A stretch of 64,000 nt of DNA, from the NCBI RefSeq assembly GCF_024868665.1, contig NC_079912.1:16599926-16663925 (forward strand). The letters are read 5' to 3'. The DNA comes from Triplophysa rosa (taxonomy: Eukaryota > Chordata > Actinopteri > Cypriniformes > Nemacheilidae). A program made the position numbers and the translations under genes. Numbering within the stretch: position 1 is the stretch's first letter; every line of letters begins with the position of its first letter. A model generated the notes under the pieces. It was not told the DNA's origin and searched no databases. It saw nothing but the letters and a program-made list of their open reading frames with translations. Below, in pieces: positions 1 to 12,680 of the stretch.

Positions 1-3000
1 CTTCTCGTCTTTTCCTGTAACCAAAGCCGCCTCTTCTTTAAAAGAAACAAATGCAATCAAGTTTAAGCCATAAAGAGAATCAGGATCTGGACTGAGTCCA
101 TGTTCAGCTGGTGTTTTGTTACCTTCCCCGTCCTGAATTTACAGAATAATCCGCCCCGTTCACTTCCATCCGGCCGCTTCCCACCTGATCCCGCCTAGGA
201 TAGCCCGGCCCGATCGGTAACCGTGGTCGACTACCCATGTGATGTGCCTGTGGAGGACGTGTCCCGTTGGGGACTCTCTCCGAAGGGAAGGTCGAGAAAG
301 TGGCGGGGCTGTCCAGCAGAGTGGTTCCACGGTCTGCCGTGAGCCGAATGTGCAATTTGTTGTGGTTCCTGTGCGGATGAAATGTATACAGCTTTGATTT
401 AATGCCGCTGGATGTTGACATAATGCAGATTAAAAATGTTCTGAACAGTTGTTTTCTTTAAAAGCAACAACACTGCCAAAGGCTGTTCTAGTTGATTTAT
501 AGTCGAGTAAGTTGTTGTTTGTCATTCGGGATGCATTGGAGCACATTAGCGTTCATGCTACAAATATAATGTAGTCAAATGCACTTCCAACTACCTTTGA
601 ATACAAGTTGTCAGATCACAAAATTAAACTTGCTCACAGTTGTATTTAGCTTAGTCTTATCTGCCAATTGATTCCAAATATTAATAACAGATGTAAATAT
701 GGCTTCAGATGAAGCTTAATAAACAAAAAGTGTTGCGCTAATGTAAACAGATGACGCTGACAGCTGTGAACTTTTCATTATAAAGCAAAGCCTGCCTGCA
801 CACTTGAAAGTGCTGTATAAATATATTTAACAGATGTTTTCACTGTAAGAGATTTAAAAAAATAAAGTACCTGTTTCGAGGTGCGAATTGTCTGACAGTT
901 AGTGGAGAAGTGGCTGATTTAAAAGTCGGAGAACCAGCAAAGCCATTAATAAACGCAGGGCTGGGAAATGGAGTAACCTGGAGGAGGAAGAAAAAAGAGC
1001 AATAAATCTTTTTAATAAAGACATTCTACTCCAGACACACAGTCCAGCAGGAAAGAAAACAAAGATATTTCCCAAACATTGCACTAACCAGTGTAGGGTC
1101 CAGGTAACTCTGGGTAGCTGACCAGCCCTGAGGGGTCACCAGCCGGTAAAGAGGAAACTGCTGCTGTGCTCCATACACAGGTGGGATGTAGTAGGGGGTG
1201 TAGCGCTGCTGGACATTCGAGGACACGTCGACTGGCCGATACCCATTCTTTGGCACAAAGGTGTTGACGGCAATGGCCTTGGCCTTTATTCTAGCCTAAC
1301 AATTCATGCAAATGTGTATATGTGTTAACATTCATACCTGCAACACTTGCATATGAAAAATAAAACGTAGTATCAAAAATGTCACGCTACCTTAATCGGC
1401 TTTCCTTGAAATGTTTTTACCTCTTCTCTGAGATACTGATATGCCTGAAAACAAGCAAAGTATGAAGCTTAGGAACAGCAAGTGAGGCTTATTAAAAATC
1501 CAGAGGCTAGAATCGGAGATGATCGAATCAAAAGAAAAATCAGACATTTACCAGCTGAGCATCTGCCTCGGATTCAAAGGTGATAAACCAGTTGTCGTTG
1601 TAGGCAAACTCACAGTTGATAAATTTGGGTAGGTTTTCACTCTTAAACAGCGCTTCAACTTCCTGTAAAAAAACGAAAGCCAAACAAACATCTTTTAAAA
1701 ACAGAGTCATAAAAAGCTTAACAGCTGATAAGGCGTGACACTAGCAACACAACGCAGAAACCAATCATACCTTACTTATAAAATGCAGTGTTTCCCCGAC
1801 CATTACCTTAGGGGGCACCCCGCCGCTCCATCGGCACCTCCCGCCCCCCTTGATGTTCACGTTAATTTAATTTTTATGTAGTGTTAGATCACAAGAGAAG
1901 TCATTTAAGGTTACTTTCCTATATAACATGTCTATACCTTGTTCTCGTATTAAACAAACTAAATAGCGTTATGTTATTAATCTTATGTACATGGTGGCAT
2001 GTCATTTCTGTTTCTACGTGGTCACGCCTTTACAATTCTCCTCTGCTCTCTGTATTGAGTTCTGACCCGATGTGCGCGCACACACACGCACACGCACGTG
2101 CCAAGAGCAGGTAAATAAATGGACACTTTTTCTGTAACGCTTAAGTAAACGAAAATGCAGCAGTAATAAAGTATTTTTAGCTGTCAGTCAGTTTACTGTT
2201 TGCTATATAGGTTTGTGACAGATTATAAAACGTATAGCATTTATGATATTAATAGCATAAATAATCAACATGTTAAGAGCATTTCATTGTGAATCGTGTT
2301 TTAATTGGAAAGAATATTTAGAATCGGTTCTAGTATGAATGGCATGGAAAGGCTGTTAGTAACTTTGTAAGTACTCCTGCTCATGATATATTTATTTCAG
2401 TTGTTACATTTTGTTGTCAGTAGTTTTTTTAAATATTAAAATAGACCACTGGGACTTCGCTTCAGCACCAGAGCCTACAACACATTTTCTCAGTTACCAG
2501 ACCTTCTGTTTCATACAGACTGTGGCTATCAGAATATAAAGTAAATGGCCTGATAAAACATTAGATTGATCGATTTAACATTATTTATTAAAAAAAAGTA
2601 TTGTCTGGACCTCCGTTGCAAAACAAATATAGAGATCGCAGCCCCCCCCCCAAAGCCGTAAACCTAGGTGAGACACTGAAATGTAAAAATGGACAAAAAG
2701 CATCTGCCAAATGCATAAAAATAATAAGAAAATGTAAAAGACAGAGATGATGGCATGTTGCATACCTCCAGGGGAGTGGCCTCAGGAACTTCTCTGAGAA
2801 TGACGATACAGCGGTTCTGATTGGGCCGTACTTTCTCTCCACATTTGTCCAGTTGGACAAGAGGCAAAGCTACAGTCAACAATGAATAATTAGTATCAAA
2901 CCCCCAAAAACAAACCCCACAGATACGACTGCTGGAACAGTGCAACTCACTTTTTAAGATGTCTGCAATGAGATCCACGTCAGTGGTGAGTTTCTTGATT

Positions 3001-6000
3001 TGATCGAGGTTTGCTAAAGTCACTATTGGCACATACTGGTCGCTGTCCATTTGTGAGATGAGGTACATGTCGTTTGCTAGATTCTCCCTGGAAGAGAACA
3101 GAGCCTTTTAGGAACATGATGTACACAAAAGGACAGGCGAACGAAATCAAAAAGTCTGATTCCAGGGATAATACATTTGTGTAACACTTTAATGACATAT
3201 TGACACTTGGAAGTCTGGAAGATAGGGCTACATTACGTTCCAAAGGTCAAATCCAAGGTTTTCAAAACAAAGCAAAGGGCAAAAAAACCTTGAATTCAGG
3301 GCTAATGCTTCGGTCAAGATCAGCTGCAAATCAAAACGCTAGCTCAATGTGATCAGCTGTGACATTGCTAGTAATCACCTAGAGAGGCAGAACTCCAGTG
3401 TTGCCTTCAGCTGTTCTTGAAGGTCCTCAAGCTGTCTGGAGGAGTCCGAGTCATCCACTCCTGCACAAACAAATAAACAAATATTTATTTATTAAGAGCG
3501 CGATAACGAAAATCTGTAACTGATTGTGGTGTCTCGCATTATAGTGAGAATAGAACAGTACACAACTTTAATCCGCTTGTTAACCCTGATGTCACGCACC
3601 ACCATATATGGAAGGTCATACAGTATACTGTTTCCGGGTCCAAACGCTCAATAAGATGCTATAGGCAAACAACAAAAAATGCTAATATATGCTCATGGCG
3701 AGCTATAAAACGGAAAACCACGATCCTAACCTTTATCTTCATAACGAAATGCCAACGGCCATTCAGCGATTTATTTTTCATAATTTATTCAAATATTAAT
3801 GTTGGAGATTCCGTGAGCCTGGTGACTATAGTGTATACTTTGAGTTAATACATGTGTCTCTTACATATGCAATATGAGTAAACGGTGTTCATAAACAGCT
3901 GTTTGAGCTGTAGCCCCGCTTGAAATGAATATACGTCACGACTTAACAACCGAATAGGAGCAAACTGAAGACAGTCAGAAAAAGAGAACGAAAACGCTAT
4001 TACCTTTCATTCTGGCGTTCTGGTTTGACACAATGCCCTTCTCACTGGCTGAGCTTCCCATGTACACTGATTCTGGCTGTGCTGCAAATGGCAGCTCTAC
4101 AGTGGTAGATACATGCTGTTCCTCATTCCAGTTCCCTTTGTCTTCACTGTTATTATAACCTAGCGTGAACAAAAAATAAATAGTTCAAAACAACTAATAA
4201 ACAATGTTTATATATGCCTTATGGTTTAAATTTCAGTCGGTGCCTCACATTAAGCTATCATATTGCATTAGAAGACTTAAAATAGCACAGGAGTCATATG
4301 AAGCCCTACGGTTATTTTACATTATTTTTGAAGCTTCAAGGCCTTACAATTCATTCACTGTAAATAATAAAACACCACAATTTATTAAATAATGTCAAAC
4401 AAGTTCCTCACAAGAAAGTAAAGCAGGCTTGGAACAACATGGCATTTATTGAATAAAGAAAATTGTAATTAGTGCCGTCAACCGATCAAATAAACGCATC
4501 CAAAATAACAGTTTGTGTTAACATATTACATGTCTGTGTACTTTGCATATCAATTTTGTATTTATAAACACACATATTATATATATATATATATATATAT
4601 ATTAAGAAAATATAAAAAGCATTAAATGTTTATTTATCATTTAAATAATACATAAATATAAATTAGGGCTGTCAAACAATTAATCGCGATAAATCGCATC
4701 CAGAATTAATTAATGAACATAAAACAAAATTAATATGCACAGTACACAGGCATATATTATGTAAACTAAAAAAATGTGCGATTAATTGCAATTTGATTAA
4801 TTGTCATTTGACAGCAACAGAGTTATTACAGTTTTATTAATATTTTAAATTAGCTTTTATTTTTAGATTTTTAGTTTTTATGTTAACTGTTTTGTTAAAG
4901 TTTTGGCAATTGTGGTATATGCTTTTGTCATTTTATAATTTATTTGTTTATTTTTTATGTTGCTACATAAGATTAATTAATTTTTAGTTTAGTTTTTACA
5001 TTTACATTTAGTTTTATTATAGCTTTTGTTTATTATTATAACTTTAGTGCTTTAAACTTATTTCGGGTTTTTTTGTTAATTTTTCCTTTAGTTAAGATTT
5101 TCCAATCGTTTTTAGGTCAACATTTTATATGATTTCAATGAACAGAAACGTTTTACATTTTAGTAAACTAAAATAACCTTGGACAGCACTACAATTTACA
5201 TGTGATTATTTCCTAATAATTCCCTATAAACACAAAATTAATATGCACAGTACACAGACATGTTATGTAAACACAAACTTGTACCCTGGATGCGATTAAT
5301 CATTACACAGTCATAATATTTTACATGCAGTTTAATGGTGCTTTACCTCCTGAGATGATATCTGACGGGTCATCGTCCGCATCCACCCATGACCGCTCAG
5401 AATCCGTGCAGGTTGGAGCAGAGGCCTGCGGTTTAGGCATGTAATTGGCCCATGCCTTTGCATTGGGATTGAGGTCCGAAATCTTGGAAGATTCCTTCAA
5501 GAGGAGAAACCCTGTTAGACGTGTGGTTTGCATTAGCCTCTGCACAATCTATAATGCAATATCAACTGTGGGCACCTTACAGTTGCTTCACATTCATATA
5601 TATACAGTGACCTCAACACACAAGACTAAACAAACCTGTGAGTCTACTCACAAGTTCATCGTAAGCATTCTGCCAGTCCCAAACACAAGACCCATCATTC
5701 ACTAACAGGTTATAAGGGTAGGGTGCAATGAATGCCATTGAAGTCTGAAAATCCTCCGATTCAACAGGGTCAGATTCACAATCATGCTGGACGGTAATGT
5801 TCGTGTTACAAACAGCACGGCCCCATGCTGACACCAAAGCACATGACTGGTTATCAGGAAACAGGGCATGTGGATCTTCCGCCCACACCGGAAGACAGTC
5901 CGCATCATCGCTCAACTCTGACTTCCCAAGAAGGTCAGTCACCATACTCAGCATTCCCTGCTCGCCATCCAATTCATCAACACAAGCCAATTCCCCAGTC

Positions 6001-9000
6001 TTTTCAGTACGCGCAGAACCAGTGCATTGAATGTTATTAAGCAGATGTATCTCATAAGATGGTGTTGTGGCATAAACATCAACCTGGTCAGGTTCAACCG
6101 GTAACGGAATTGGTTTCTGTACAAAATCTGCTTTGTGACTCACATCAACAATGTCTTTCAAATCACACGGATTGAAATCAGATGCTTTGCAAACAGAAGA
6201 GTCACACGTTAGAAGTTGGCCACCGTGTGGCACGGTTGGTGAAGAGCTCTCGATGGACGCATAACTGCCTTCGTGGCCTTGTATGGCACATGACTGCGTC
6301 TCTCCAGTTTCAAGTGACAGTTCTGGGGAACTCACGCGAGGAATGCCGCAGTCAACACCAGCTCCTCCCGTTTCAGAGGAGATCACGCACGTGTCTCGAA
6401 GGTCTCCGTGCTCTCGACTGCATGTAACTGAAGATCGTTGCGTGTCATTGGCAGGCTGTTCTGAAGCAGCACCCTGGCAAGCACTTTCATTTTTCAATGA
6501 GCAATCAAAGGCACTTAACGCTTCAGATTGACATGGTCCATCAGCAAAACAAGCAGATTTCATACAGTCACTGTAGGGAACGACATCATGTAGGCGACTA
6601 GCCAGCTCCAAAGACGGGATAATTCCCTGTGGCGCTGATATTTCTACATCGGTTTCGCCATCATCGGCACATAAACAAACCTCATCCAGTCTCTTCCGTT
6701 CATCCTCACTGAAGCAACCGCCAGCAACATGTTGTAAACACGTCTCTACTATTTCACTGTCCATGATTTCTTCATGTGCTGCAGGCAATTCGGTTCCCAC
6801 CTGTATTAAATGACTCAATGCAACCGGATTTTCATTATTACAGATATTATTGCATGGTTTTTCAACCTGGGTGGCATTGCTTTGAGAGAGATCAGCTGCA
6901 GGCAGTGCGTTTGTGAAAACTTCAACAATAGAAGAAAAACCTGTATTTTGATGATCAACTTCTGTATGGTTTTCATCACATTTAGTCGTGACGTCAAAGT
7001 TCAAGGTGTCCACAAGAGCATCCGCTCTTACGTCTCTTGCGCACAGTTCAGCACTTGCAAAATTTGCATTTGGTTCTACATTCTGTTCCCCGTTTGGAAA
7101 GTCACAAGATTCTGACACAACCACCTGGGCACTGGGAAAAACACTGCAAGTGTAGACGTCTGTGCCTAAATTCAATCCCATCTCCTCTTCTTCAACATTA
7201 TAAGCAAGGTGGGGACCTTTGTGTATTTCTTTGTCTATGTGAGCTGGATTATTGGAATCTTTACATGCCTCACCAAGCTTTAAGATATCGGATTCGGTTC
7301 CTTCAATTTGCAATAGACTAGACTGGCAAAGATTGAACATGTCCTCCACCAGTGTTGACATTTGTTTCGGTTCAACTTCAGTCTTAAAGCAATAATGTGA
7401 ATCTAAATGATCGCTAACCAGATGAGATTTTAAGATTTGTTTTAAATGTTCAACGTTTTGAGAGGAATCGGTCTCATCTAAGATTTCTGCCGCAGATAAA
7501 ACATCCAGTGGTTTGTTGTTAACTTCCTCAATCTGGGAATTCTTGGAAGCACTGTGATCAGATTCGACGATACCTGCATTTAAGTCGACAAGTGAAGAAC
7601 GAGAATCATCAACATCATCGAACACAACATCAATCGGTGTCTTCTCAACATTTACGCACATGGATTCTCCAAAGTCGACACTTTTACTTAAACTGTGTTC
7701 TTTCTCAGATTCCAGTTCAAATTTGTGGTGTACAAAATCATCCGGAGGGCCACTGAAGTCTTGCTGAGGAGGTCTCAACTCACATCCATCCAAAACTCTG
7801 TTGTGCACATTCAGTTCAGACGTATGCTCCACATCTGTGCCACTGTAACCAGAGCTACTACAAGGGTCTTGCTGGCTTAGAAGTAGGTTACCAAAGTCCC
7901 CCTGTGACCACGTGGTATCTGGACTCGACTTCAGGATAGACACCTGTCCATTTTGTTCAAGCAGATTTTGAGAGGGTTGATCAATGGCGTCCTCTACAGT
8001 ACAGAGAACACAGGCGACTTGACTTTCTTCCTCATGGCCACGCTCTTTACACATGTTTTCAATTGCACACGTGTTCTCGGCATCTTTACAAGGACTGAAA
8101 ACATTTTCAGATGAAAGTTTTATATTTTCCTGTCCGGGAAATATTTTTAGACGATCTGGGAGGGCATTTTCCTCATTTTTAAATGGCACGTGTACTGGTA
8201 GACTGGTAAAACACTCGGACACGCTCTTCTCTAAGGGTTCTTTCGCCGTTTGTGGTGTTGCTGCAATTTCACATAAACAGCCCGAATCTGATATTGTGTG
8301 GTCCTCTGGGGGTAATGAATTATCAAGCGAAGCCTTTTCGGAGACAGCTGGTGAGCTTGCGTACCTGACTGCGTCAGCCTCTGTCACAGATTGGTGCCCA
8401 CACTCACTCCCCAGATCCTCCAAATCAATCAAACAGATGCTGTAGAAACTCTGCTCTTTTTTAAAGCCACGGTTGGTAATCACAAGCTCAGAATTTCCCT
8501 CGGCTGACTCATACGGCTTTACTGGGCTCCCAGAGCATTTATTGAGCATACAGCTGACATGGTTTGGAGTGGACACATGTTTTGATTGTTCGCCGTGCAC
8601 TTCCCACGACATGTTTATTTGTTCCTCTTTTGCATTAACAGATTCACCCAAGTGCTGATCCTTTAAAACGCATGACTGATTTTCCTTCAGTGTGGTGTTC
8701 TCGCTCTTGCTGTCAGTTAATTCTTCAAAATGAGACGGGTGACCTTCGCAAAACCATTTGGCTCTCATTATGGCAGTTTCGGCAATTCTTTGTTTCAGAG
8801 ACTTTAATGTTTCCGTTTTCTTCATTTGCCCATTGTCGATATCTTTCCCTGCATTTCCTTTTTGTACCGTAGACTCGTGGACAGGTGGGTCGCTGTCAGG
8901 GGCGTCCCAAGATGCTGTCCCATCTTGTATGCTGCTACCACCCTCTCTAATGGCACGGAGACTCGCTGACAAGTTTGTGCTCGACTCGTCACAGCCGGCA

Positions 9001-9686
9001 TCTAAAGCAGCATTTACGTTCCCATTTTGAGATAGCTTCTCTTCGGCCAGATCAGCAACAGACCACGCACGCTCTCCGCTGTCTTTTATCGCAGAACCGT
9101 TAGGAATATCAGCTAGTAAAAGACTCGTTCTCTCGCTGACCAAGTTAGGGTTCAGCTCCTTGCTGAAACAACACCCCATGCTTTTAATTTCGTGAGAGGA
9201 GAAACTTCTTCACAATCCACCGCACAACTTGTAGCTCCTCTCACAAGCTCCTCGGAGAGGGAAAGAGAGACAGAGGCACACGATTTGCCTGCTAAGCCCC
9301 CTCCCCAGACCCGAAATAGCCCTTTTAAATTTATACAAGTGACTCACATGGGCCTGTCACTCAAATGCGAGATCTCCCCAATGATTGGTGCTTTAATGGA
9401 TGCTGTACTTGCATTGTATGAATGGGATCTGCTGCTTGGCACAGGCCCAAAACACAAGGGTGGTTCACACAAATGCCTTTTCACAACGCCCAAAGCTGGG
9501 AGGGGTGTCTCAGCTGTTTTGTTAATAAGTCCCATATCAGTCTCCTGGTAAGCAAAACACTTAGAAAGATAAACTAGCATTGTGTGACGTATACTTTACC
9601 AAAAGTGGAATCTCTTTCTCCTTCGCTTCCTGTGACTGTTGCACCTGTGGCTCCACAATAGTTTTTCCTTCCTGGTCTGAAGTCAT
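1..9686 (-). CDS. larp4b: La-related protein 4B (larp4b), standard isoform; 3' end beyond window
   Basis: Cytoplasmic mRNA-binding protein; the LARP4 family binds poly(A) and PABP and supports mRNA stability and translation. Coding exons in transcript order: 9686-9600, 5494-5347, 4159-4004, 3460-3379, 3087-2951, 2869-2766, 1662-1552, 1444-1391, 1295-1089, 977-871, 368-123, 35-1 (cut by the window edge). All junctions are GT-AG and in frame. Visible parts: N-terminus MTSDQEGK; the variant PAM2 motif LNPNAKAW (about residues 37-44) with Trp in place of Phe, typical of LARP4/4B; La motif about 139-225 ([22 protein letters not shown]); RRM about 226-300 ([22 protein letters not shown]); then a Tyr/Gln-rich stretch ([11 protein letters not shown]) and an RG-rich region ([15 protein letters not shown]). 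The closest match in memory is human LARP4B rather than LARP4. The ATG at 9686 has a weak context (C at -3). The gene also has an alternative first exon, listed separately. Confidence 0.95.
1783..2120. repeat. Probable decayed DNA-transposon fragment plus CA-rich microsatellite
   Basis: CAGTGTTTCCCC near 1786 resembles the terminal repeat of a known fish DNA transposon and is followed by a C-rich stretch. An imperfect CA/CG repeat lies at about 2077-2100. No opposite terminus was found, so the call is tentative. The rest of this intron (1663-2765) has no gene. Confidence 0.3.
4471..5320. mobile_element. Degraded hAT-type elements (GGGCTGTCAA ends) in a larp4b intron
   Basis: Several pieces carry the family ends GTGCCGTCAA at 4471, AGGGCTGTCAAAC at about 4668 and TTGACAGCAAC near 4816. 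TTAATCGCGATAAATCGC and its diverged complements recur, including GATGCGATTAATC near 5,290. This looks like two or more nested or decayed copies of a common cyprinid non-autonomous hAT. An (AT)n tract lies at about 4,575-4,603. Confidence 0.6.
5652..9179 (-). CDS. larp4b: Giant alternative first coding exon of larp4b (1,176 codons)
   Basis: One uninterrupted reading frame begins ATG GGG TGT TGT (MGCCFSKEL) in a strong context (A at -3, G at +4). It reaches a GTGAGT donor at 5651, in phase 0 after 1,176 codons; without splicing it would stop at 5613. The next exon (5494-5347, [14 protein letters not shown]) starts in phase 0, and the short first exon also ends in phase 0, so either one can precede the Larp4b body. 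MGCC is a typical N-myristoylation plus palmitoylation signal, and ERTSLL (residues 16-21) fits an acidic dileucine sorting motif. The rest is acidic, rich in Ser, Asp, Glu and Cys and likely disordered. Exceptions are a helix-like Lys-rich segment at about 121-150 and a hydrophobic-aromatic tail ([18 protein letters not shown]) before the donor. I do not recognise a domain. The alternative is a single-exon gene nested in the larp4b intron. Confidence 0.75.
9329..9347 (-). promoter_or_regulatory. TATA-box promoter for the giant larp4b first exon
   Basis: On the minus strand TATAAATTTAAAAGG begins at 9335, about 155 bases before the MGCC start codon, with no splice site needed between them. 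A TGAGTCA element (AP-1 type) lies just upstream at 9347-9341. This fits an internal, regulated promoter giving a 5' leader of roughly 120 bases. The main larp4b promoter near 12.4 kb is GC-rich and has no obvious TATA box. Confidence 0.5.
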
Positions 9687-10231
9687 GAGCTGTCCAGGTT
9701 CTAGCTCCGTATGCAGAGCTCTCCAGACCGCCAGGGAACTGCGGGTGATGAGAACGAAACAGAAAAATTGTGCAACTCCATTTAGAAGACAGTGTAAACA
9801 GTTGAGCTGTCCGCCACAAAAACACTGATACAATACATTGCTTGCAATATATTTAAAGAAACATGAACAGAGACAGTTGACACTGGTATAATAAACCACA
9901 TCCTAAACCAAAATTACACTAAATATGAACAATAAATCTACTTCAATATCAAGAGTAAAGCTTATATATTATAAGTGATTCTCAAAAATGTGCATTGCAT
10001 TCAATTTTTGTCGCATCCATATTTCATCATAACGTATAATTTTTTCTCTTTTTTAAAATAGACTGATATTTTTCTGATATCTGGACTCAAATAATGAGGG
10101 GTTGAGTAGAATATAAACAGATGCTTTAATATATTGGTAATAAACACATTTTCTGAGAATTTATTTTGACAAAGTCACATCCAAAACACTGGAATTGCCC
10201 TACTGCATACCATATATCCTGCAAAATACAT

Positions 10232-10510
10232 AAAGGGATAGTTTACCCCAAAAATCTTTATTTTAAAATTCTCTCACACTTATGTCATTCTAAACCTGTA
10301 TTACTGCGCAACACAAAATAAGATATTTTGAAAAATGTTGGTAACCAAACAACATTGGCCCCGTTGACTTCCATTGTATGGAGACAAACTCACTGACAAA
10401 TCTCATACACAAACACAATAAATACACAAAATATCTTCCTCCACAGAAGAAAGAATCATATACAGGTTTTGAACATAAGTTAATAAATCATAAGTGAATA
10501 AATATTTTTG
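10232..10510. mobile_element. Cyprinid MITE copy (GGGATAGTTCACCC family), degraded
   Basis: It starts AAAGGGATAGTTTACCCC and contains the family landmarks AACCTGTATTACT, AAGATATTTTGAAAAATG and TTGACTTCCATTGTATGG. The right arm is decayed. It lies in larp4b intron 1. Confidence 0.7.
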
Positions 10511-10558
10511 AGTCAAGTTAAAACCAGGGTAAAACGAAACATTCTACACGTACAACGT

Positions 10559-11121
10559 TTTAAAGTCAGCATGAAACGGAAGCAGCGACTTTCTTTTTTT
10601 TCGTATCAAACAACTTCTGAAATGAGAAAAAAAATGTAGGGCGGGACTTGATTTCATCCACCAACAACTGATTGGATCGTAAAAAGGTGAAAGATTTGAA
10701 TGCCCGTTTGCAATCTGTCACCATGTCTACACCGGACGCGGCGCGATGAGAAAAGAACGCATTAGAACCCATTATAATTTAACATTTTGTCCACACTGGA
10801 TGCGGCGCGACGCGACAATCTCATGAACGCGCCGCGTCCGGTGTAGACACGTTGACAGCAGATTGCAAACTGGCCTTAGAAAAAAAAATCTTTCATCTTT
10901 TAACGATCCAATCAGTCATGCAGCCCAGCCTTCGCGCCATTCCTGTGACCAGAAACGAAGAGAGGTCGTTTCGAGAGGGGGAGGAGGTTAACGTTTTTGA
11001 TTAAAGATTACAAGTGCATTTTAAAAAAAAAATAATGATATGCACGGATAAATCATTTATAATACTTCATCACTGTGTAAAACAATTAGAATGATTTTTT
11101 TTATTTCATGCCGACTTTAAA
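10559..11121. mobile_element. Palindromic MITE with GC-rich inner arms
   Basis: The ends are inverted copies of TTTAAAGTCRGCATGAAA (left at 10,560; right end near 11,121). Inside, two arms of about 80 bases pair with each other: 10,670-10,749 and 10,830-10,912. Both contain GTCTACACCGGACGCGGCG or its complement. The element could fold into a long hairpin. No transposase is present, so it is non-autonomous; its superfamily is not certain. Confidence 0.7.
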
Positions 11122-12133
11122 TTTAAATTGTACATTAAAGCTGACTGGTCAATATTGACTATGGAAGGCTTCACTGAATGAGCCGACATCATCAAAACCT
11201 ACAAACACTTGCTGCATGTAAAATACCGCACATCCCAGACCGGTTGTTTTTTAGGGCAGAAGTTTTAGTTGCCAAGATTGTCTGTTTTTTTATAAAATGT
11301 AAGAAGCAGTACACTTTTTAACGTCAAGGGGTTCAAGCATATGTAGTAAACAGATGCCAGGAATATATACCCATTTATTTATAACAAAAAGATTTACTGC
11401 GCCAATCTGAATTAATGATGCAAAATATTATACAATCTGCTCATCTGCTTAGTCATGATAATCTCATAGCTACAAAAAAATCTTACTAATATAACTGATT
11501 TTTCATAATTTTTAAGGCCGACTCAGACAGCCGTTTTAAATCTCAACACATGGGGGATGTTTACATTGGGAGAGTAACGTTACATAAATATGAAAGCGCC
11601 AGCGGTAGAAAAGATATCAATCGAAAACAACAAAAACACAACGACACACATAAATCATATGCAAGCTAACTTTACATAAAATGACATGAAACAAAAACAG
11701 GTGAATAGAAGATTTCTGACGACGTCTATCTATATGTGTCAAAGGACATGAAAGGCCAAATCCCCCAATACAACAGACAGCTACCAGCAGTCAAACTCAA
11801 GCCAGCCTTTAAAAAGTTAACTCATTTTCGCAAAATGACATAACTAAAACAAACATTTACATCTACAACGTCAACTTGTGAGTAGCAGAAGGTAAATAAT
11901 AATATTAGTCTGACAGTGCGTGAAACAGACGGACTGCGCGTTAGCCTACAGGCTAAAGACTTAAATAATGGGAAGAAAGCTAGCAGGAACTCAGTTAGCT
12001 CGACATGCTAACATCAAATGTCAAATAAACGCCTCAACTGTTCATATGTGGGTAAAACGACACTCTAAAACCATACAGAGTAGTAAACTGGGATGAAATT
12101 AAACGCCATACTCGCTCACATGAGTTTACTCAC

Positions 12134-12420
12134 CTGTATCTGCTCTCCGCACACGGGAGACTGTTGTGGGCCCAAACGTCTGACTTCAACGCACGAAACT
12201 TAGAAAAACAAACGCACAAATCCGCGAAGGAAACTTTGAAACGGCAACAAAACGTCCAATTGCCACCAGCTTCTCGATATCCGGCGTGATAATGAATTTT
12301 AAAGGTCCGTTTGAGCAACTGGCTAACGTTTGTTGTCGAGATGATAACAGAACGAGAGTGAACGTGTGTTATTCTTCAAAACGGTTTGAATCGCGGTATG
12401 TGAAATAAGAGTAAATCCAA
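12134..12420 (-). other. larp4b: larp4b non-coding first exon and main promoter
   Basis: A consensus donor (GATACAG then GTGAGT) lies at 12134/12133 on the minus strand. It would splice to the acceptor at 9739, giving exon 9738-9600, which carries the MTSDQ start codon and 52 bases of leader without another ATG. Sequence from 12,420 to 12,680 is GC- and CpG-richer than its surroundings, as expected of a housekeeping promoter. The transcription start is not defined, so the right edge is approximate. Confidence 0.55.
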
Positions 12421-12680
12421 TTGTACGTGCTAGTTAAACTGGACGGCGCCGCGCTGGACCGAAGCCACACGCCTCTTCCCCTCCCCGTGTATTTGTGTCC
12501 GGAGTTCAGCTTTACTCTCTCGGCCAAACCGCACCACGAACTCCCGCCTAGAGCCGCTTTATGGACTAGCCCGCCCACTCTCTTCTGCGGCCCTTTCAAT
12601 AACTTAGCGGCTGTGGCTTCCACCCGCTTTTGCCTGCAGTTCAATGACGCTTGTCTATAGGGCGCGCCAAAACGCAACAT

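Larger units (their letters stand above)
9740..12133. other. larp4b intron 1, repeat-rich
   Basis: No coding sequence is supported. It holds a degraded copy of the GGGATAGTTCACCC MITE (about 10,232-10,510) and a large palindromic MITE (10,559-11,121), both listed separately. The rest is AT-rich unique sequence. Confidence 0.7.

Noticed and set aside
1881..2114. 77-codon plus-strand frame in a larp4b intron
   Set aside because: It lies in a probable transposon fragment and ends in a CA microsatellite.
5697..9030. Plus-strand open frames of 60-130 codons opposite the giant larp4b exon
   Set aside because: They are shadows of the long coding frame on the other strand, with no homology or splice structure of their own.
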